NCBI GenBank assembly: GCA_963695705.1
Contig: CAVOHB010000004.1
Location: 434,001-498,000, forward strand
Length of the DNA stretch: 64,000 nucleotides
Source: JBKPNJ01 sp963695705
GTDB lineage: Bacteria > Actinomycetota > Actinomycetes > Propionibacteriales > Nocardioidaceae
Reading direction: 5' to 3'
Under the pieces are notes generated by a model that searched no databases, had not been told where the DNA came from, and saw only the letters and a program-made list of their open reading frames with translations. Position numbers and translations under genes: made by a program. Shown here piece after piece: positions 34,049 through 42,585 of the stretch (position 1 is the stretch's first letter; each line of letters opens with the position of its first letter).

Positions 34049-36319
34049 GTGCCTGCGCTGCCCAGCCGTCCAGTGGTCTACCTGCACGCGGGCTCTGCGA
34101 ATGCGGGACCGCGGCCCCTCCGGCGACTTCTCGACCGGCACCGCGAGGCGTTGGGGCGCAGTGGCGTGGTCTGCCGCGGGGGCTCCTGGGACCAGCTGGT
34201 CGGCCAGGTCCGTTCCCGGCCCGGCACGAGCGTCGTGTCACATGACCTGCTCGTCGATGCCGATGCTGAGACGGTCGGCCGGGCGGTTTCCTCGTTCGGT
34301 GACGCCGAGGTGCACGTACTGGTCACGGCCGGCGCGCTGCTTTGGGAGCTGTTCCGCGCCTGGCAGGCCGAGGTCGGGAACCGCCTGTCGACCCCGTGGC
34401 CGGACTACGCGGCGTCGGCTCTGGACAGCTCTGACGGCGTCGAGGTGATGCTGGCCCGTTGGGGAGCCTGCTTGAGCGGCGACCGTGTGCACCTGCTGAC
34501 CGTTCCCGCCCGCGACCAGGGCACAGTCCTGTGGCGACGGTTCTGTGCCGTGTTCGGCCTGGACTCCGGCGAGGTCGATGCGACCGCACCGGACGTCGGT
34601 GCAACGCTCGGTTTCGCCGGTACCGAGCTGGTCCGCCTGGCCAACCTCGCAGTCGGTGCGCAGCTGTCGCCTCCGGTCTACGGTCGCGTCGTCAATCGGA
34701 TGCTGACGGAACGGGTTCTGGCACCGCTACCCGGCCGCCAGGATGCACCGGTGTCGCCGGACCTGCGGGACGTGGCGTCCGGTCGGTCGGTCGAGACCGT
34801 CAAGGCCATCGCCCGGGCCGGGTACGACGTCGTCGGAGACCTCGACGAGCTTCTCGCCCCGGCCACGTCGCCCGCGGGCGGCACTGCTGCCGACCGGCTG
34901 ACCGGTCCCGAGCTGCTCGAGGTGGCCGTACCGGCGATCGTGGGTTGCGTGCGCGAGCTGAAGGGCCTGGTGCCCGCCCGGGCTGGTGTGGCCGGCCGGG
35001 AACGAGCCGGAGCACCGCCGACCGCCGCGGTCGGTGAGAGCCACAGCCCACCGGCCGGCTCGCGCCGGACGGTGTTCGTGCACATCGGGCTGGCCAAGAC
35101 CGGCACCACTCACCTGCAGTCGACGATGAGCCGGAACCGCGAGCAGCTCAGGGTCGACGGTTTCCTGTACCCCGGTGGGAGGTTCGCCGGGCATTTCTTC
35201 GCCGCCCTCGATGTCATGCAGACGCCGTTTCGCAGTCACAAGTACGAACAGACCGCGGGTGCGTGGGAGGCCACCGTACGCGAGGTGCTGGCCTGGGACG
35301 GACCGGCGCTGATCTCCCACGAAGTGCTCGCCACCGCGTCGAGGGAAGCGGTTCAGCGGATCGCCGACTCCCTGCCCGGGGTCGAGCTGCACGTGGTCAT
35401 CACCGCGCGCGACCTGGCGCGTCAACTGCCGGCCGTCTGGCAGGAGCGGCTCAAGGTCGGGCACGACCTCACCTGGGCGACGTTCCTGTCTGCGGTCAAA
35501 GACTCCGACCGGGGTACCGACGGGGACGGGGAGCCGGCCGACCCCGGTGCCGGCAAGATCGGGCGGGTCTTCTGGCGCGGCCACAACCTCACCGAGGTGG
35601 CCGCCCGGTGGGAGGTCGCCGTGCCCGCCGACCGGATCCACGTCGTCACGGTGCCCAACGTCGGTGCCGACCCGGGCCTGCTGTGGCGGCGGTTCGCCGA
35701 CACCCTCGGCCTGGATCCCGATCGGTATGTCATCCCGGACCGGGGTTCGAACAAGTCCCTCGGCCCGGCGGAGGCCGAGCTGCTGCGTCGTACCAATCCC
35801 GGGCTGATGGACGCGCTGACCTGGGAGGACTACGAGCGATACGCGAAGTGGGACCTGTCCGAGCGGGTGCTCGCCTCCCGGGAGCAGTCCGGCCGCATCG
35901 TGCTGCCGGGCTCCGAATGGGACTGGGCGGTGGAGCGGTGCGAACGCACCCTCGGCGAGCTCGAGCAGCGGGGCTACGACGTCGTGGGCGAGCTCGACGA
36001 CCTGCGCCCCCAGCGACGGCCGGGCTCGACGCGCGACCGGGAGCCCGACCAGACCGACGACTGCGAGGTCGCCGGGGTGGCCGTCGACGCTGTCGCGGGA
36101 CTGCTGACGATTCACGGGCGCAGGGTCAAGCCGGCGCAGCAGACCGCCGCACCGGTGTCTCGTGCCCGGCTGTGGACCGGCCGGCTGCGCGACTGGCGCG
36201 GCCATCCACGACGGGTACGGCTCGTGCTCGGAGCCGTCTCCGGTCGGGTGCGGCGCACGGGACGGGCCCACCGGGCTCGACGGGACCGTCGATCGGAGGC
36301 CGGCGCCGATGTCGGATGA
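34049..36319 (+). CDS. Two-domain sulfotransferase-like protein, first domain degenerate (paralogue 2)
   Basis: 756 residues from GTG 34049. Two sulfotransferase-like domains are fused. Domain 2 (from about residue 343) is complete: VFVHIGLAKTGTTHLQ, ISHEVL, TARDLARQLPAVWQ, LLWRRFADTLGL, NKSLGPAEAELLRRTN and YDVVGELDDL. Domain 1 keeps the frame of the fold (VVYLHAG, VSHDLL, LWRRFCAVFGL, YDVVGDLDELLAP) but has SANAGPR where KTGTT should be, and VTAGALLWELFRAWQ where TARD should be. A Pro/Ala-rich linker joins them. The C-terminus is strongly basic. Domain 1 is likely a non-catalytic partner. Confidence 0.75.
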   Translation: MPALPSRPVVYLHAGSANAGPRPLRRLLDRHREALGRSGVVCRGGSWDQLVGQVRSRPGTSVVSHDLLVDADAETVGRAVSSFGDAEVHVLVTAGALLWELFRAWQAEVGNRLSTPWPDYAASALDSSDGVEVMLARWGACLSGDRVHLLTVPARDQGTVLWRRFCAVFGLDSGEVDATAPDVGATLGFAGTELVRLANLAVGAQLSPPVYGRVVNRMLTERVLAPLPGRQDAPVSPDLRDVASGRSVETVKAIARAGYDVVGDLDELLAPATSPAGGTAADRLTGPELLEVAVPAIVGCVRELKGLVPARAGVAGRERAGAPPTAAVGESHSPPAGSRRTVFVHIGLAKTGTTHLQSTMSRNREQLRVDGFLYPGGRFAGHFFAALDVMQTPFRSHKYEQTAGAWEATVREVLAWDGPALISHEVLATASREAVQRIADSLPGVELHVVITARDLARQLPAVWQERLKVGHDLTWATFLSAVKDSDRGTDGDGEPADPGAGKIGRVFWRGHNLTEVAARWEVAVPADRIHVVTVPNVGADPGLLWRRFADTLGLDPDRYVIPDRGSNKSLGPAEAELLRRTNPGLMDALTWEDYERYAKWDLSERVLASREQSGRIVLPGSEWDWAVERCERTLGELEQRGYDVVGELDDLRPQRRPGSTRDREPDQTDDCEVAGVAVDAVAGLLTIHGRRVKPAQQTAAPVSRARLWTGRLRDWRGHPRRVRLVLGAVSGRVRRTGRAHRARRDRRSEAGADVG

Positions 36320-37529
36320 TCCCGTCGTCTACCTGCATGTCGGGGCGCCCAAGACCGGGACGACGTTCGTCCAGGACAGGCTCTTTCGCAACCGGGAGAG
36401 TCTTCGCGACCATGGCATCCTCTATCCCGCGGACCGGTTCGACGCACAGTTCGTGGCGGCGCTTGACCTGGAGGGGCTGAGCTGGGGCGGGCTGGGGGAG
36501 CGGGCCAAGGGCGCGTGGGACGCGATGGCCGCGACGGTCCGCGACTGGAGTGGCACGGTGATCATCAGCCACGAGATCCTCGCCGCGGCAACCCCCGAGC
36601 AGGTGCGCAGGGGGCTGGACTCCCTCGGGCCGGCTGAGATCCACGTCGTCTACTCCGCGCGCGACCTCGCCCGGCAGATCCCCGCGGAGTGGCAGGAGGG
36701 CATCAAGCATCAGCGGGTCGAGTCCTTCGACCGGTTCCTGCGCTACGACGTCGGCTACGGCCGTGGAACCACCGAGCGCACGTGGTTCTGGTCGGTTCAG
36801 GACTGGCCCGACGTCCTGCGGCGCTGGAGCAGCGGGCTGCCGCCCGAACATGTGCACCTTGTCACGGTGCCTCCCGCCGGTGCGCCGCCGGACCTGCTGT
36901 GGCGCCGGTTCTGCGACCTGTTCGGCATCGACCCCGAATGGTGCAGCGAGAGCTCCGATCGCCGGAACTCCTCACTGGGAGCAGCCGAGACGCGGCTGCT
37001 CCGTGAGGTGAACCGGCGCGTCAAAGGGCACCTGACCAACCCGCAGTACCGTTCGCTGGTCCGCGAGCTTCTCGCCCACAATGTCCTCGCCCGGCGCGAG
37101 GAGAGCTCCCGGGTGATGGTGAACGGCCGGACCCGGCTGATGGCCCGGGAGCTGACCGAGCGGTGGATCCGCGAGGTGGCGGAAGCGGGCTACGACGTGA
37201 TCGGGGACCTCGACGAGGTGCGCCTCGTCGTACCGGACGCCGCCGAAGGCTCCGAGGCCGTCGACCCGCCGGATCCCGACCATCCCAGCACCCGGGAGGT
37301 GAACGACGCCGCGCTCGACGTCATCAAGGCCCTGCTCGTCGATGACGCCGAGGCGAGGCAGAACCTCTCCGAGACACAGGCCCAGCTACGCGAGGCACGG
37401 GAACGGCTGCAGCTGTACGAGGGCATGACCCCCCTCCAGCTCACCAAGCGGTCGGTCGTGCGGTTCAGTGAAAGACGCCGGTGGGGCCGGGCTGCGCTCG
37501 ACGCCTACCGCCGCGTGCGGCGCTCCTGA
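36309..37529 (+). CDS. Sulfotransferase-like protein (paralogue 3)
   Basis: 406 residues from ATG 36309, overlapping the previous gene by 11 bases, so the two are coupled. It has a complete set of motifs: VYLHVGAPKTGTTFVQ, IISHEIL, YSARDLARQIPAEWQ, DLLWRRFCDLFGI, NSSLGAAETRLLREVN and YDVIGDLDEVRL. After the enzyme domain a predicted coiled coil (ARQNLSETQAQLREARERLQ) and a basic C-terminus follow, which could mediate complex formation or membrane contact. Acceptor unknown. Confidence 0.75.
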   Translation: MSDDPVVYLHVGAPKTGTTFVQDRLFRNRESLRDHGILYPADRFDAQFVAALDLEGLSWGGLGERAKGAWDAMAATVRDWSGTVIISHEILAAATPEQVRRGLDSLGPAEIHVVYSARDLARQIPAEWQEGIKHQRVESFDRFLRYDVGYGRGTTERTWFWSVQDWPDVLRRWSSGLPPEHVHLVTVPPAGAPPDLLWRRFCDLFGIDPEWCSESSDRRNSSLGAAETRLLREVNRRVKGHLTNPQYRSLVRELLAHNVLARREESSRVMVNGRTRLMARELTERWIREVAEAGYDVIGDLDEVRLVVPDAAEGSEAVDPPDPDHPSTREVNDAALDVIKALLVDDAEARQNLSETQAQLREARERLQLYEGMTPLQLTKRSVVRFSERRRWGRAALDAYRRVRRS

Positions 37530-37558
37530 GCCGCCGCGTGCGGCGCTCCGGACCCCCC

Positions 37559-38605
37559 TCACTTCGACCGAAGCTCGTCGGCGTGCCCGGCGAACGCCAC
37601 CAGCGCGTCCACCGCGGCGTCGAGCATGCCGTCGGTGTCGAACCGGTCGGGCTCGCGCTCGACGGTTCCCGGGGGTGTCGGCCAGAGCTCGTCGAGGTCG
37701 CCGACCACCCGGACGCCGAGCCGGCGAACCTGGTCGATGATGTCCTGGGACCGGTCCTGGGCCCAGGGGTACGCCTCGACGGGGAGCCCGAAGCGGGCGT
37801 CGTCGAGCTGGGCCAGCACGGACTTGGACAGGAAGGTCTTGATCTCCCGGCGGTACGCCTGGGGCGTGAGCCGGTCATTGGCCAGTGCCGTCACGCGGCG
37901 GGTGAGCTCGGCGCCGTTGACACCGAGCGAGGTATTGGCTCCCCGCTCCGCGGTCGGGGGGAACCGGTCGGCGTCGATCTGCACCGCCGAGCAGAACCGG
38001 CGCCACAACAGGTCCGGCGCCGCCCCCCTGGGCGGCACGGTGACCACCGTGACCGGCGCATCGCCGGCGTCGAGCCACTTGCCCAGGATCCGCGGGAGGT
38101 CATGGATGAACCAGAAGCTGCGCGCCGCGCGGGGATCGGATCCCGGCTGTCCGCGCAGCGACGCGAGGTACTCAGGCCATGTCCAGGTCCGGTGGTTCTG
38201 CACAGTCTCCTGCCATTGGGCCGGCAGTACCCGGCCCAGGTCCCGGGCCGTCACCACGATCTCGACCTCGCGCGGCGCGAGTGAGGCGAGCGCGCGGAGG
38301 ATCGCCTTGGGCCTGGCGAAGGACAGGAACTCCATCGAGACGATCACGCCCGGTCCCGACCAGTCGCGAGCGCCCTGCGCCAGCCAGTCCCAGGTGTGCG
38401 CGGTCGGCTCGTTCGCCGGGACCGGCCCGGGCCTGGCCACCAGGTCCCGCGTCGCGCTCACCTGCCGTTCCCAGTGGCGGCCGCCGGGGATCAGTACGCC
38501 GTCCTGGGCCAGGCCCGGATGGTGGTGACGGAGCTGAGACTGGATGAAGGACGTGCCGGACTTCAGCAGGCCGATGTGCAGATAGGCCTTACCGGGTGCC
38601 GGCAC
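37559..38605 (-). CDS. Sulfotransferase-like protein (paralogue 4)
   Basis: 348 residues on the opposite strand, convergent with paralogue 3. The PAPS loop is YLHIGLLKSGTSFIQ, a conservative variant of KTGTT. Other motifs: VSMEFL, TARDLGRVLPAQWQ, APDLLWRRFC, NTSLGVNGAELTRRV and VRVVGDLDELWP. Its start overlaps the end of the EcsC-like gene by 17 bases, so these two form their own transcription unit. It lacks the basic tail of the other three. Confidence 0.75.
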   Translation of the reverse strand: MPAPGKAYLHIGLLKSGTSFIQSQLRHHHPGLAQDGVLIPGGRHWERQVSATRDLVARPGPVPANEPTAHTWDWLAQGARDWSGPGVIVSMEFLSFARPKAILRALASLAPREVEIVVTARDLGRVLPAQWQETVQNHRTWTWPEYLASLRGQPGSDPRAARSFWFIHDLPRILGKWLDAGDAPVTVVTVPPRGAAPDLLWRRFCSAVQIDADRFPPTAERGANTSLGVNGAELTRRVTALANDRLTPQAYRREIKTFLSKSVLAQLDDARFGLPVEAYPWAQDRSQDIIDQVRRLGVRVVGDLDELWPTPPGTVEREPDRFDTDGMLDAAVDALVAFAGHADELRSK

Positions 38606-39296
38606 CGGTGCCCACCTTAGGTGTCGTACGCGGCAGGAGCTCCCGGTCGGCGTAACGGCCGACGCGGTAGGTGGCGAACCCGTCGGAGACCGCGCCGATG
38701 CCGCCGCCGAGGACCGGCGTCCGCCGTGCCACGCTCGTCACTACCTTGCGACCACTGACCCGGGCGATCAGCGCGGCCGTCACCTCACTCGCGATCAGCT
38801 GGTCCAGCCCGGGGTCGTGCGCCGGTGCCGTCGCTATCGACATCGGCGTCGAGGGCAAGGACCCACTCTTGAGCAGCAGTTTGAGCCCGTCCTCACCGAG
38901 CAGGCACGCGAGCACCGCGTTGCGCACCCGGGGGTCCGCGAGGTCGTACCCGCGCAGGTGCGCGATCGCAGCGACCAGGTGACACTGCAGGAGGGCCACC
39001 CCGCTGACGTTGGCGGGGACCGCGACCGCCATCGTGATCAGGCCGCCCAGGTTGGTGACGAAGCCCTGGGCGCCGGCCAGCCGGACGTGTGACTCGATCA
39101 GGTCGTGGATCGCTTTGTCGGCGTCGTTTCCGGAACTCTCGAGCCTGGCCTGAGCGGCGGCCGCGGCTCCTGGAAGCGGACCGAACCCGGCGATCGCCAG
39201 CTTCAAGACGTCTCGCAGGAACCCGGCAGTCAGCGAGGGCGCGATCCGCGTCGCCATCGGCGCCAGACCCTTGGCGAGTCTCTTGCCCACACCCAT
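38589..39296 (-). CDS. EcsC-family protein
   Basis: 235 residues. The segment GFVTNLGGLITMAVAVPANV, followed by SGVALLQCHLVAAIAHLRGY and DPRVRNAVLACLLG, matches the conserved middle of EcsC-type proteins, which have weakly hydrophobic helices and associate with membranes. The C-terminus has a glycine-rich VLGGGIGAVSDGFATYRVGR, also typical. The biochemical role is unknown. It is the first gene of a minus-strand pair with sulfotransferase paralogue 4 and divergent from aat. Confidence 0.65.
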   Translation of the reverse strand: MGVGKRLAKGLAPMATRIAPSLTAGFLRDVLKLAIAGFGPLPGAAAAAQARLESSGNDADKAIHDLIESHVRLAGAQGFVTNLGGLITMAVAVPANVSGVALLQCHLVAAIAHLRGYDLADPRVRNAVLACLLGEDGLKLLLKSGSLPSTPMSIATAPAHDPGLDQLIASEVTAALIARVSGRKVVTSVARRTPVLGGGIGAVSDGFATYRVGRYADRELLPRTTPKVGTGAGTR

Positions 39297-39415
39297 GTCG
39301 TCGGCTCCTCATCGCGCAGCGGCGGTAGGGAGCACACTACGGCTCGTCCCCGGCACCGGCGAACGGGACCGATTGCGGCCGCGGAGCGGGACCGGCACGG
39401 GCTATCTTCGAGTCC

Positions 39416-40084
39416 GTGCCCACCGAGCCGCCACCGACCCAGTGGTCGTTCCCGCCGGCCGGGGCGGCCGACCCGGAGGGCAGGGTCGCGATGGGAGCCG
39501 ACACCGAGCCCGGCACGATCCTGGCGGCCTACCGCCTCGGGATCTTTCCGATGCCGATCAGCCCGAGACGCCCGCTCCTGTGGTGGTCCCCGGGCCTCCG
39601 GGGGGTGCTGCCGCTGTCGGGTCTGCGCGTCACCCGGTCGATGCGGCGGTCGTCGCGGCGCTATGAGGTACGGGTCGACTCCGCGTTCGACGAGGTCATC
39701 GCCGGGTGCGCGGCCCCGGATCGGCCGGGTGCCTGGATCGACGCCCGGATGCTCGACGCGTACCGCAGGCTGCACCGACTCGGGTGGGCGCACTCGGTGG
39801 AGACGTGGCGTGACGGCGCGTTGGCCGGGGGACTGTACGGGATCAGCATCGGTGGCCTGTTCGCGGGCGAGTCGATGTTCCACCGGGAGCGCGATGCGTC
39901 CAAGGTGGCCCTGATGCGGCTGGTGGAGCTGCTCCGTGCCGGCGGTGTCGACCGTCTGCTGGACGTGCAGTGGTGCACGCCGCACCTGGCGTCGCTGGGC
40001 GCGGTGGAGATCTCCCGGGACGCCTACCTGATGCGCCTGGAGAGGGCGCTGGCGTTGCCGGCGCCGGAGTTCGTCACGCGCTGA
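39416..40084 (+). CDS. aat: Leucyl/phenylalanyl-tRNA--protein transferase
   Basis: 222 residues from GTG 39416. Signature segments: AAYRLGIFPMPISPRRPLLW, WWSPGLRGVLPL, WIDARMLDAYRRLHRLGWAH, GLYGISIGGLFAGESMFHRE, and DVQWCTPHLASLGAVEISRD. It adds Leu or Phe to N-terminal Lys/Arg of proteins, marking them for ClpS/ClpAP(CP) degradation. Its stop overlaps the end of the small convergent gene by 11 bases. Confidence 0.95.
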   Translation: MPTEPPPTQWSFPPAGAADPEGRVAMGADTEPGTILAAYRLGIFPMPISPRRPLLWWSPGLRGVLPLSGLRVTRSMRRSSRRYEVRVDSAFDEVIAGCAAPDRPGAWIDARMLDAYRRLHRLGWAHSVETWRDGALAGGLYGISIGGLFAGESMFHRERDASKVALMRLVELLRAGGVDRLLDVQWCTPHLASLGAVEISRDAYLMRLERALALPAPEFVTR

Positions 40085-40322
40085 CGGCCCCGGTGGCCGT
40101 GCTGGGCTCGTGCCCCTCGGCGAGTCCGGAGACGAGCGCGTCGATCAGGCCGGGGACGGCCTCGCGGGGCAGCCGGAACGTCCCGACGCACGTCTCGCCG
40201 CGCCACAGCGACAGCACCACGATCCCGACGTCGTGGTGCCAGGTCACGCGCATCGCCCGGTCCGAGCCGCGGGCGTCCAGCATGACCTCTCCACGCCGCG
40301 GCATCGGTACGACGGCTGACAT
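40074..40322 (-). CDS. Small conserved actinobacterial protein
   Basis: 82 residues: PMPRRGEVMLDARGSDRAMR, VTWHHDVGIVVLSLWRGETC, VGTFRLPREAVPGLIDALVS. The WHH...VVLSLWR...CVGTFRL pattern is one I associate with short hypothetical proteins widespread in actinobacteria, with no known function. The beta-rich sequence predicts a small compact domain. It is divergent from the Fpg/Nei gene and convergent with aat. Confidence 0.65.
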   Translation of the reverse strand: MSAVVPMPRRGEVMLDARGSDRAMRVTWHHDVGIVVLSLWRGETCVGTFRLPREAVPGLIDALVSGLAEGHEPSTATGAVSA

Positions 40323-40399
40323 GAGGTCATCATGCTCGCAGCCGGCCCATTCGGCCAGCGGTGGTCGCGGATCCGGCAGCCGAGCGGCAGACTTGGCGC

Positions 40400-41263
40400 G
40401 TGCCGGAACTCCCCGAGGTCGACGCCCTCGCCGCCGACCTGCGTGTCCGGCTGCGCGACCGCGCGATCACCAGGGTCGACATCGTGGCGATCAGCGCGCT
40501 CAAGACGTTCGACCCGCCGATCCAGTCGTTGCACGGGTTGTTCGTGGACGACGTGCGCAGACACGGCAAGTTCCTCGACCTCGACGTGTCGGGCACCCAC
40601 CTGATCCTGCACCTGGCCCGCGGCGGGTGGGTGCGCTGGCGTGACGAGGTCCCGAGGGTGCCGCCCCGGCCGGGCAAGAGCCCGCTGGCCGCCCGGGTGG
40701 TGCTCGACGACCAGTCCGGACTCGACATCACCGAGGCGGGCACTCGCAAGGGGCTGGCCATGTACGTCGTTCGCGATCCGCGGGACGTACCCGGTATCGC
40801 CCGGCTCGGGCCCGACCCGCTGGCGGAGGACTTCACCGAGGCCAGCCTGCAGCGGATTCTGGATGCGGCCGGGCGTTCGCAGATCAAGAAGGTGCTGCGT
40901 GACCAGTCGGTGATCGCGGGCATCGGCAACGCGTACTCCGACGAGATCCTGCACGCGGCGAAGATGTCGCCGTTCAAGCCGGCGGCGAACCTCACATCCG
41001 GCGAGGTCTCGACGCTCTACGCCGCTGTCCGCGGTCTGCTGGAGGAGGCGATCGAGCGGTCGCGCGGCCTCGGTGCGGGTGACCTCAAGGCCGAGAAGAA
41101 GACCGGGATGCGGGTGCACGGACGAACCGGTCTACCGTGTCCCGTGTGTGGTGACACGGTGCGCGAGGTCTCGTTCGCCGACTCTGCCCTGCAGTACTGC
41201 CCGACCTGCCAGACCGGCGGCAAGCCGCTCGCCGACCGGCGGATGTCGCGGTTGCTCAAGTAG
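40400..41263 (+). CDS. Fpg/Nei family DNA glycosylase
   Basis: GTG 40400 puts the catalytic N-terminus in place: after Met removal the chain begins PELPEV, with the Pro2 nucleophile and Glu3. 287 residues. The helix-two-turn-helix is seen as LRDQSVIAGIGNAYSDEILH, and the C-terminal zinc finger has four Cys in CPVCGDTVREVSF and YCPTCQTGG. It excises oxidised bases and nicks the DNA. The sequence ALKTFDPP after the first helix is unlike classical MutM, so an Nei-type or actinobacteria-specific subgroup is more likely. Confidence 0.85.
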   Translation: MPELPEVDALAADLRVRLRDRAITRVDIVAISALKTFDPPIQSLHGLFVDDVRRHGKFLDLDVSGTHLILHLARGGWVRWRDEVPRVPPRPGKSPLAARVVLDDQSGLDITEAGTRKGLAMYVVRDPRDVPGIARLGPDPLAEDFTEASLQRILDAAGRSQIKKVLRDQSVIAGIGNAYSDEILHAAKMSPFKPAANLTSGEVSTLYAAVRGLLEEAIERSRGLGAGDLKAEKKTGMRVHGRTGLPCPVCGDTVREVSFADSALQYCPTCQTGGKPLADRRMSRLLK

Positions 41264-41286
41264 TCCGCGCCATCGAGCGACACGCG

Positions 41287-41322
41287 CTAGGGCTCGCTAG
41301 TGCAATCTAGGGTTGGCGCTAG
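41287..41322. promoter_or_regulatory. Phased CTAG array upstream of the AAA ATPase
   Basis: CTAG occurs at 41287, 41297, 41307 and 41319, the first three exactly 10 bases apart. CTAG is usually rare in bacterial DNA and four within 36 bases by chance is very unlikely. The array ends 23 bases before the ATPase start, in the promoter position, so it looks like a cooperative binding site for a regulator that contacts one face of the helix. Confidence 0.45.
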
Positions 41323-41344
41323 ACGGCGCCATAGAGTCGCATCC

Positions 41345-42535
41345 ATGGACCCGGTGAAGAACCCGTACGCACCCGGCGCGGGACAGCGCCCGCCGGAGCT
41401 GGCCGGCCGCGACCGGGAGCTGAGCCAGTTCTCGGTGACGCTCGAGCGGGTCGCCGCCGGGCGACCCGACCGCTCGATGGTGCTGAGCGGCCTGCGCGGA
41501 GTCGGCAAGACGGTGCTGCTCAACGCGCTGCGCTCGCTGGCCGGCCAGGTCTACTGGGGGACCGGGAAGCTCGAGGCGCGCCCCGAGTACGGGCTGCGAC
41601 TGCCGCTGGCGACCGCCGTGCACGCCGCCGTGCGTGAGCTCGGCCACCGGCACCGCAACCCCGATGCAGTGGACGCGGTGGCGGGGACGATCAAGGCGTT
41701 CGCGCTGCGGGCCGACCCCAGAGACCGTCGGTCGGGCGGCTGGCGGCCACCGATCGACGTCCCGGCGGCCCGCGGCCGGGCCGACTCCGGCGACCTCGAG
41801 CTCGACCTCGTGGAGCTGTTCAGCGACGTCGGGGAACTGGCCCGCGACCTCGGGGTCGGCGTCGCCCTGTTCGTCGACGAGATGCAGGACTCGTCCAGTC
41901 CCGAGCTGGCCGCGCTGTGCGGTGCCTGCCACGAGGTCAGCCAGCAGGGCGCTCCGCTCGTCGTGGTCGGAGCCGGTCTGCCCTACCTGCCGGTCGCACT
42001 CAGCGCCAGCAAGTCCTACGCGGAGCGGCTCTTCCGCTACGTGGTCGTCGACCGGCTGCCACGGGAGGCGGCTGACCAGGCTCTGATCGTCCCGGCGTCC
42101 ACTGCCGATGTCGGCTTCGCCGACGATGCGCTGGCTGAGCTGTACGCCCTGACCGACGGTTATCCGTACTTCGTCCAGGCGTACGGCAAGGTCACCTGGG
42201 ACGTCGCGCCGCGCAGCCCGATCCGCGTCGCAGACGTCCGCGAGGCGGCTCCCGACGCCGCGGGAGAGCTCGCCGTGGGGTTCTTCGGCGCCCGCTACGA
42301 ACGGGCCACTCCCGCCGAGCGTGACTACATGCGGGCCATGGCCGACCTCGGCGCGGGCACCGCCGACTCGCCGGTGGCCACCGCCGACGTGGCGACGCAC
42401 CTGGCCCGCAAGCCGCAGAGCCTGTCACCGGCGCGTGACGGCCTGATCAAGAAGGGCCTGGTGTACGCGGCCGAGCGTGGCGCGGTGACGTTCACCGTGC
42501 CGCACTTCGGGACGTTCCTTCGCGCGCACGGCTGA
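41345..42535 (+). CDS. AAA-type ATPase (STAND-like) protein
   Basis: 396 residues from ATG 41345. Walker A is GLRGVGKTVLLN; Walker B is ALFVDEMQD; the opening ELAGRDRELSQF and a sensor-like region (APLVVVGAGLPYLPVALSAS) place it with Orc/STAND-related ATPases of the archaeal ATPase type. The C-terminal 100 residues (YMRAMADLGAGTADSPVATA, DVATHLARKPQSLSPARDGL, IKKGLVYAAERGAVTFTVPH) form a winged helix. It lies alone behind a CTAG array. A regulatory or defence role is possible, but no partner gene is present. Confidence 0.7.
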   Translation: MDPVKNPYAPGAGQRPPELAGRDRELSQFSVTLERVAAGRPDRSMVLSGLRGVGKTVLLNALRSLAGQVYWGTGKLEARPEYGLRLPLATAVHAAVRELGHRHRNPDAVDAVAGTIKAFALRADPRDRRSGGWRPPIDVPAARGRADSGDLELDLVELFSDVGELARDLGVGVALFVDEMQDSSSPELAALCGACHEVSQQGAPLVVVGAGLPYLPVALSASKSYAERLFRYVVVDRLPREAADQALIVPASTADVGFADDALAELYALTDGYPYFVQAYGKVTWDVAPRSPIRVADVREAAPDAAGELAVGFFGARYERATPAERDYMRAMADLGAGTADSPVATADVATHLARKPQSLSPARDGLIKKGLVYAAERGAVTFTVPHFGTFLRAHG

Positions 42536-42585
42536 CGCGGCGCGTACCGTAGCGAGTGATCACCGAGTCGATCCGAGGAGTGGCC

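Noticed and set aside
41345..42535. AAA ATPase as part of an antiviral defence system
   Set aside because: No nuclease, TIR, protease or other effector gene is adjacent; neighbours are a DNA glycosylase and a small membrane protein.
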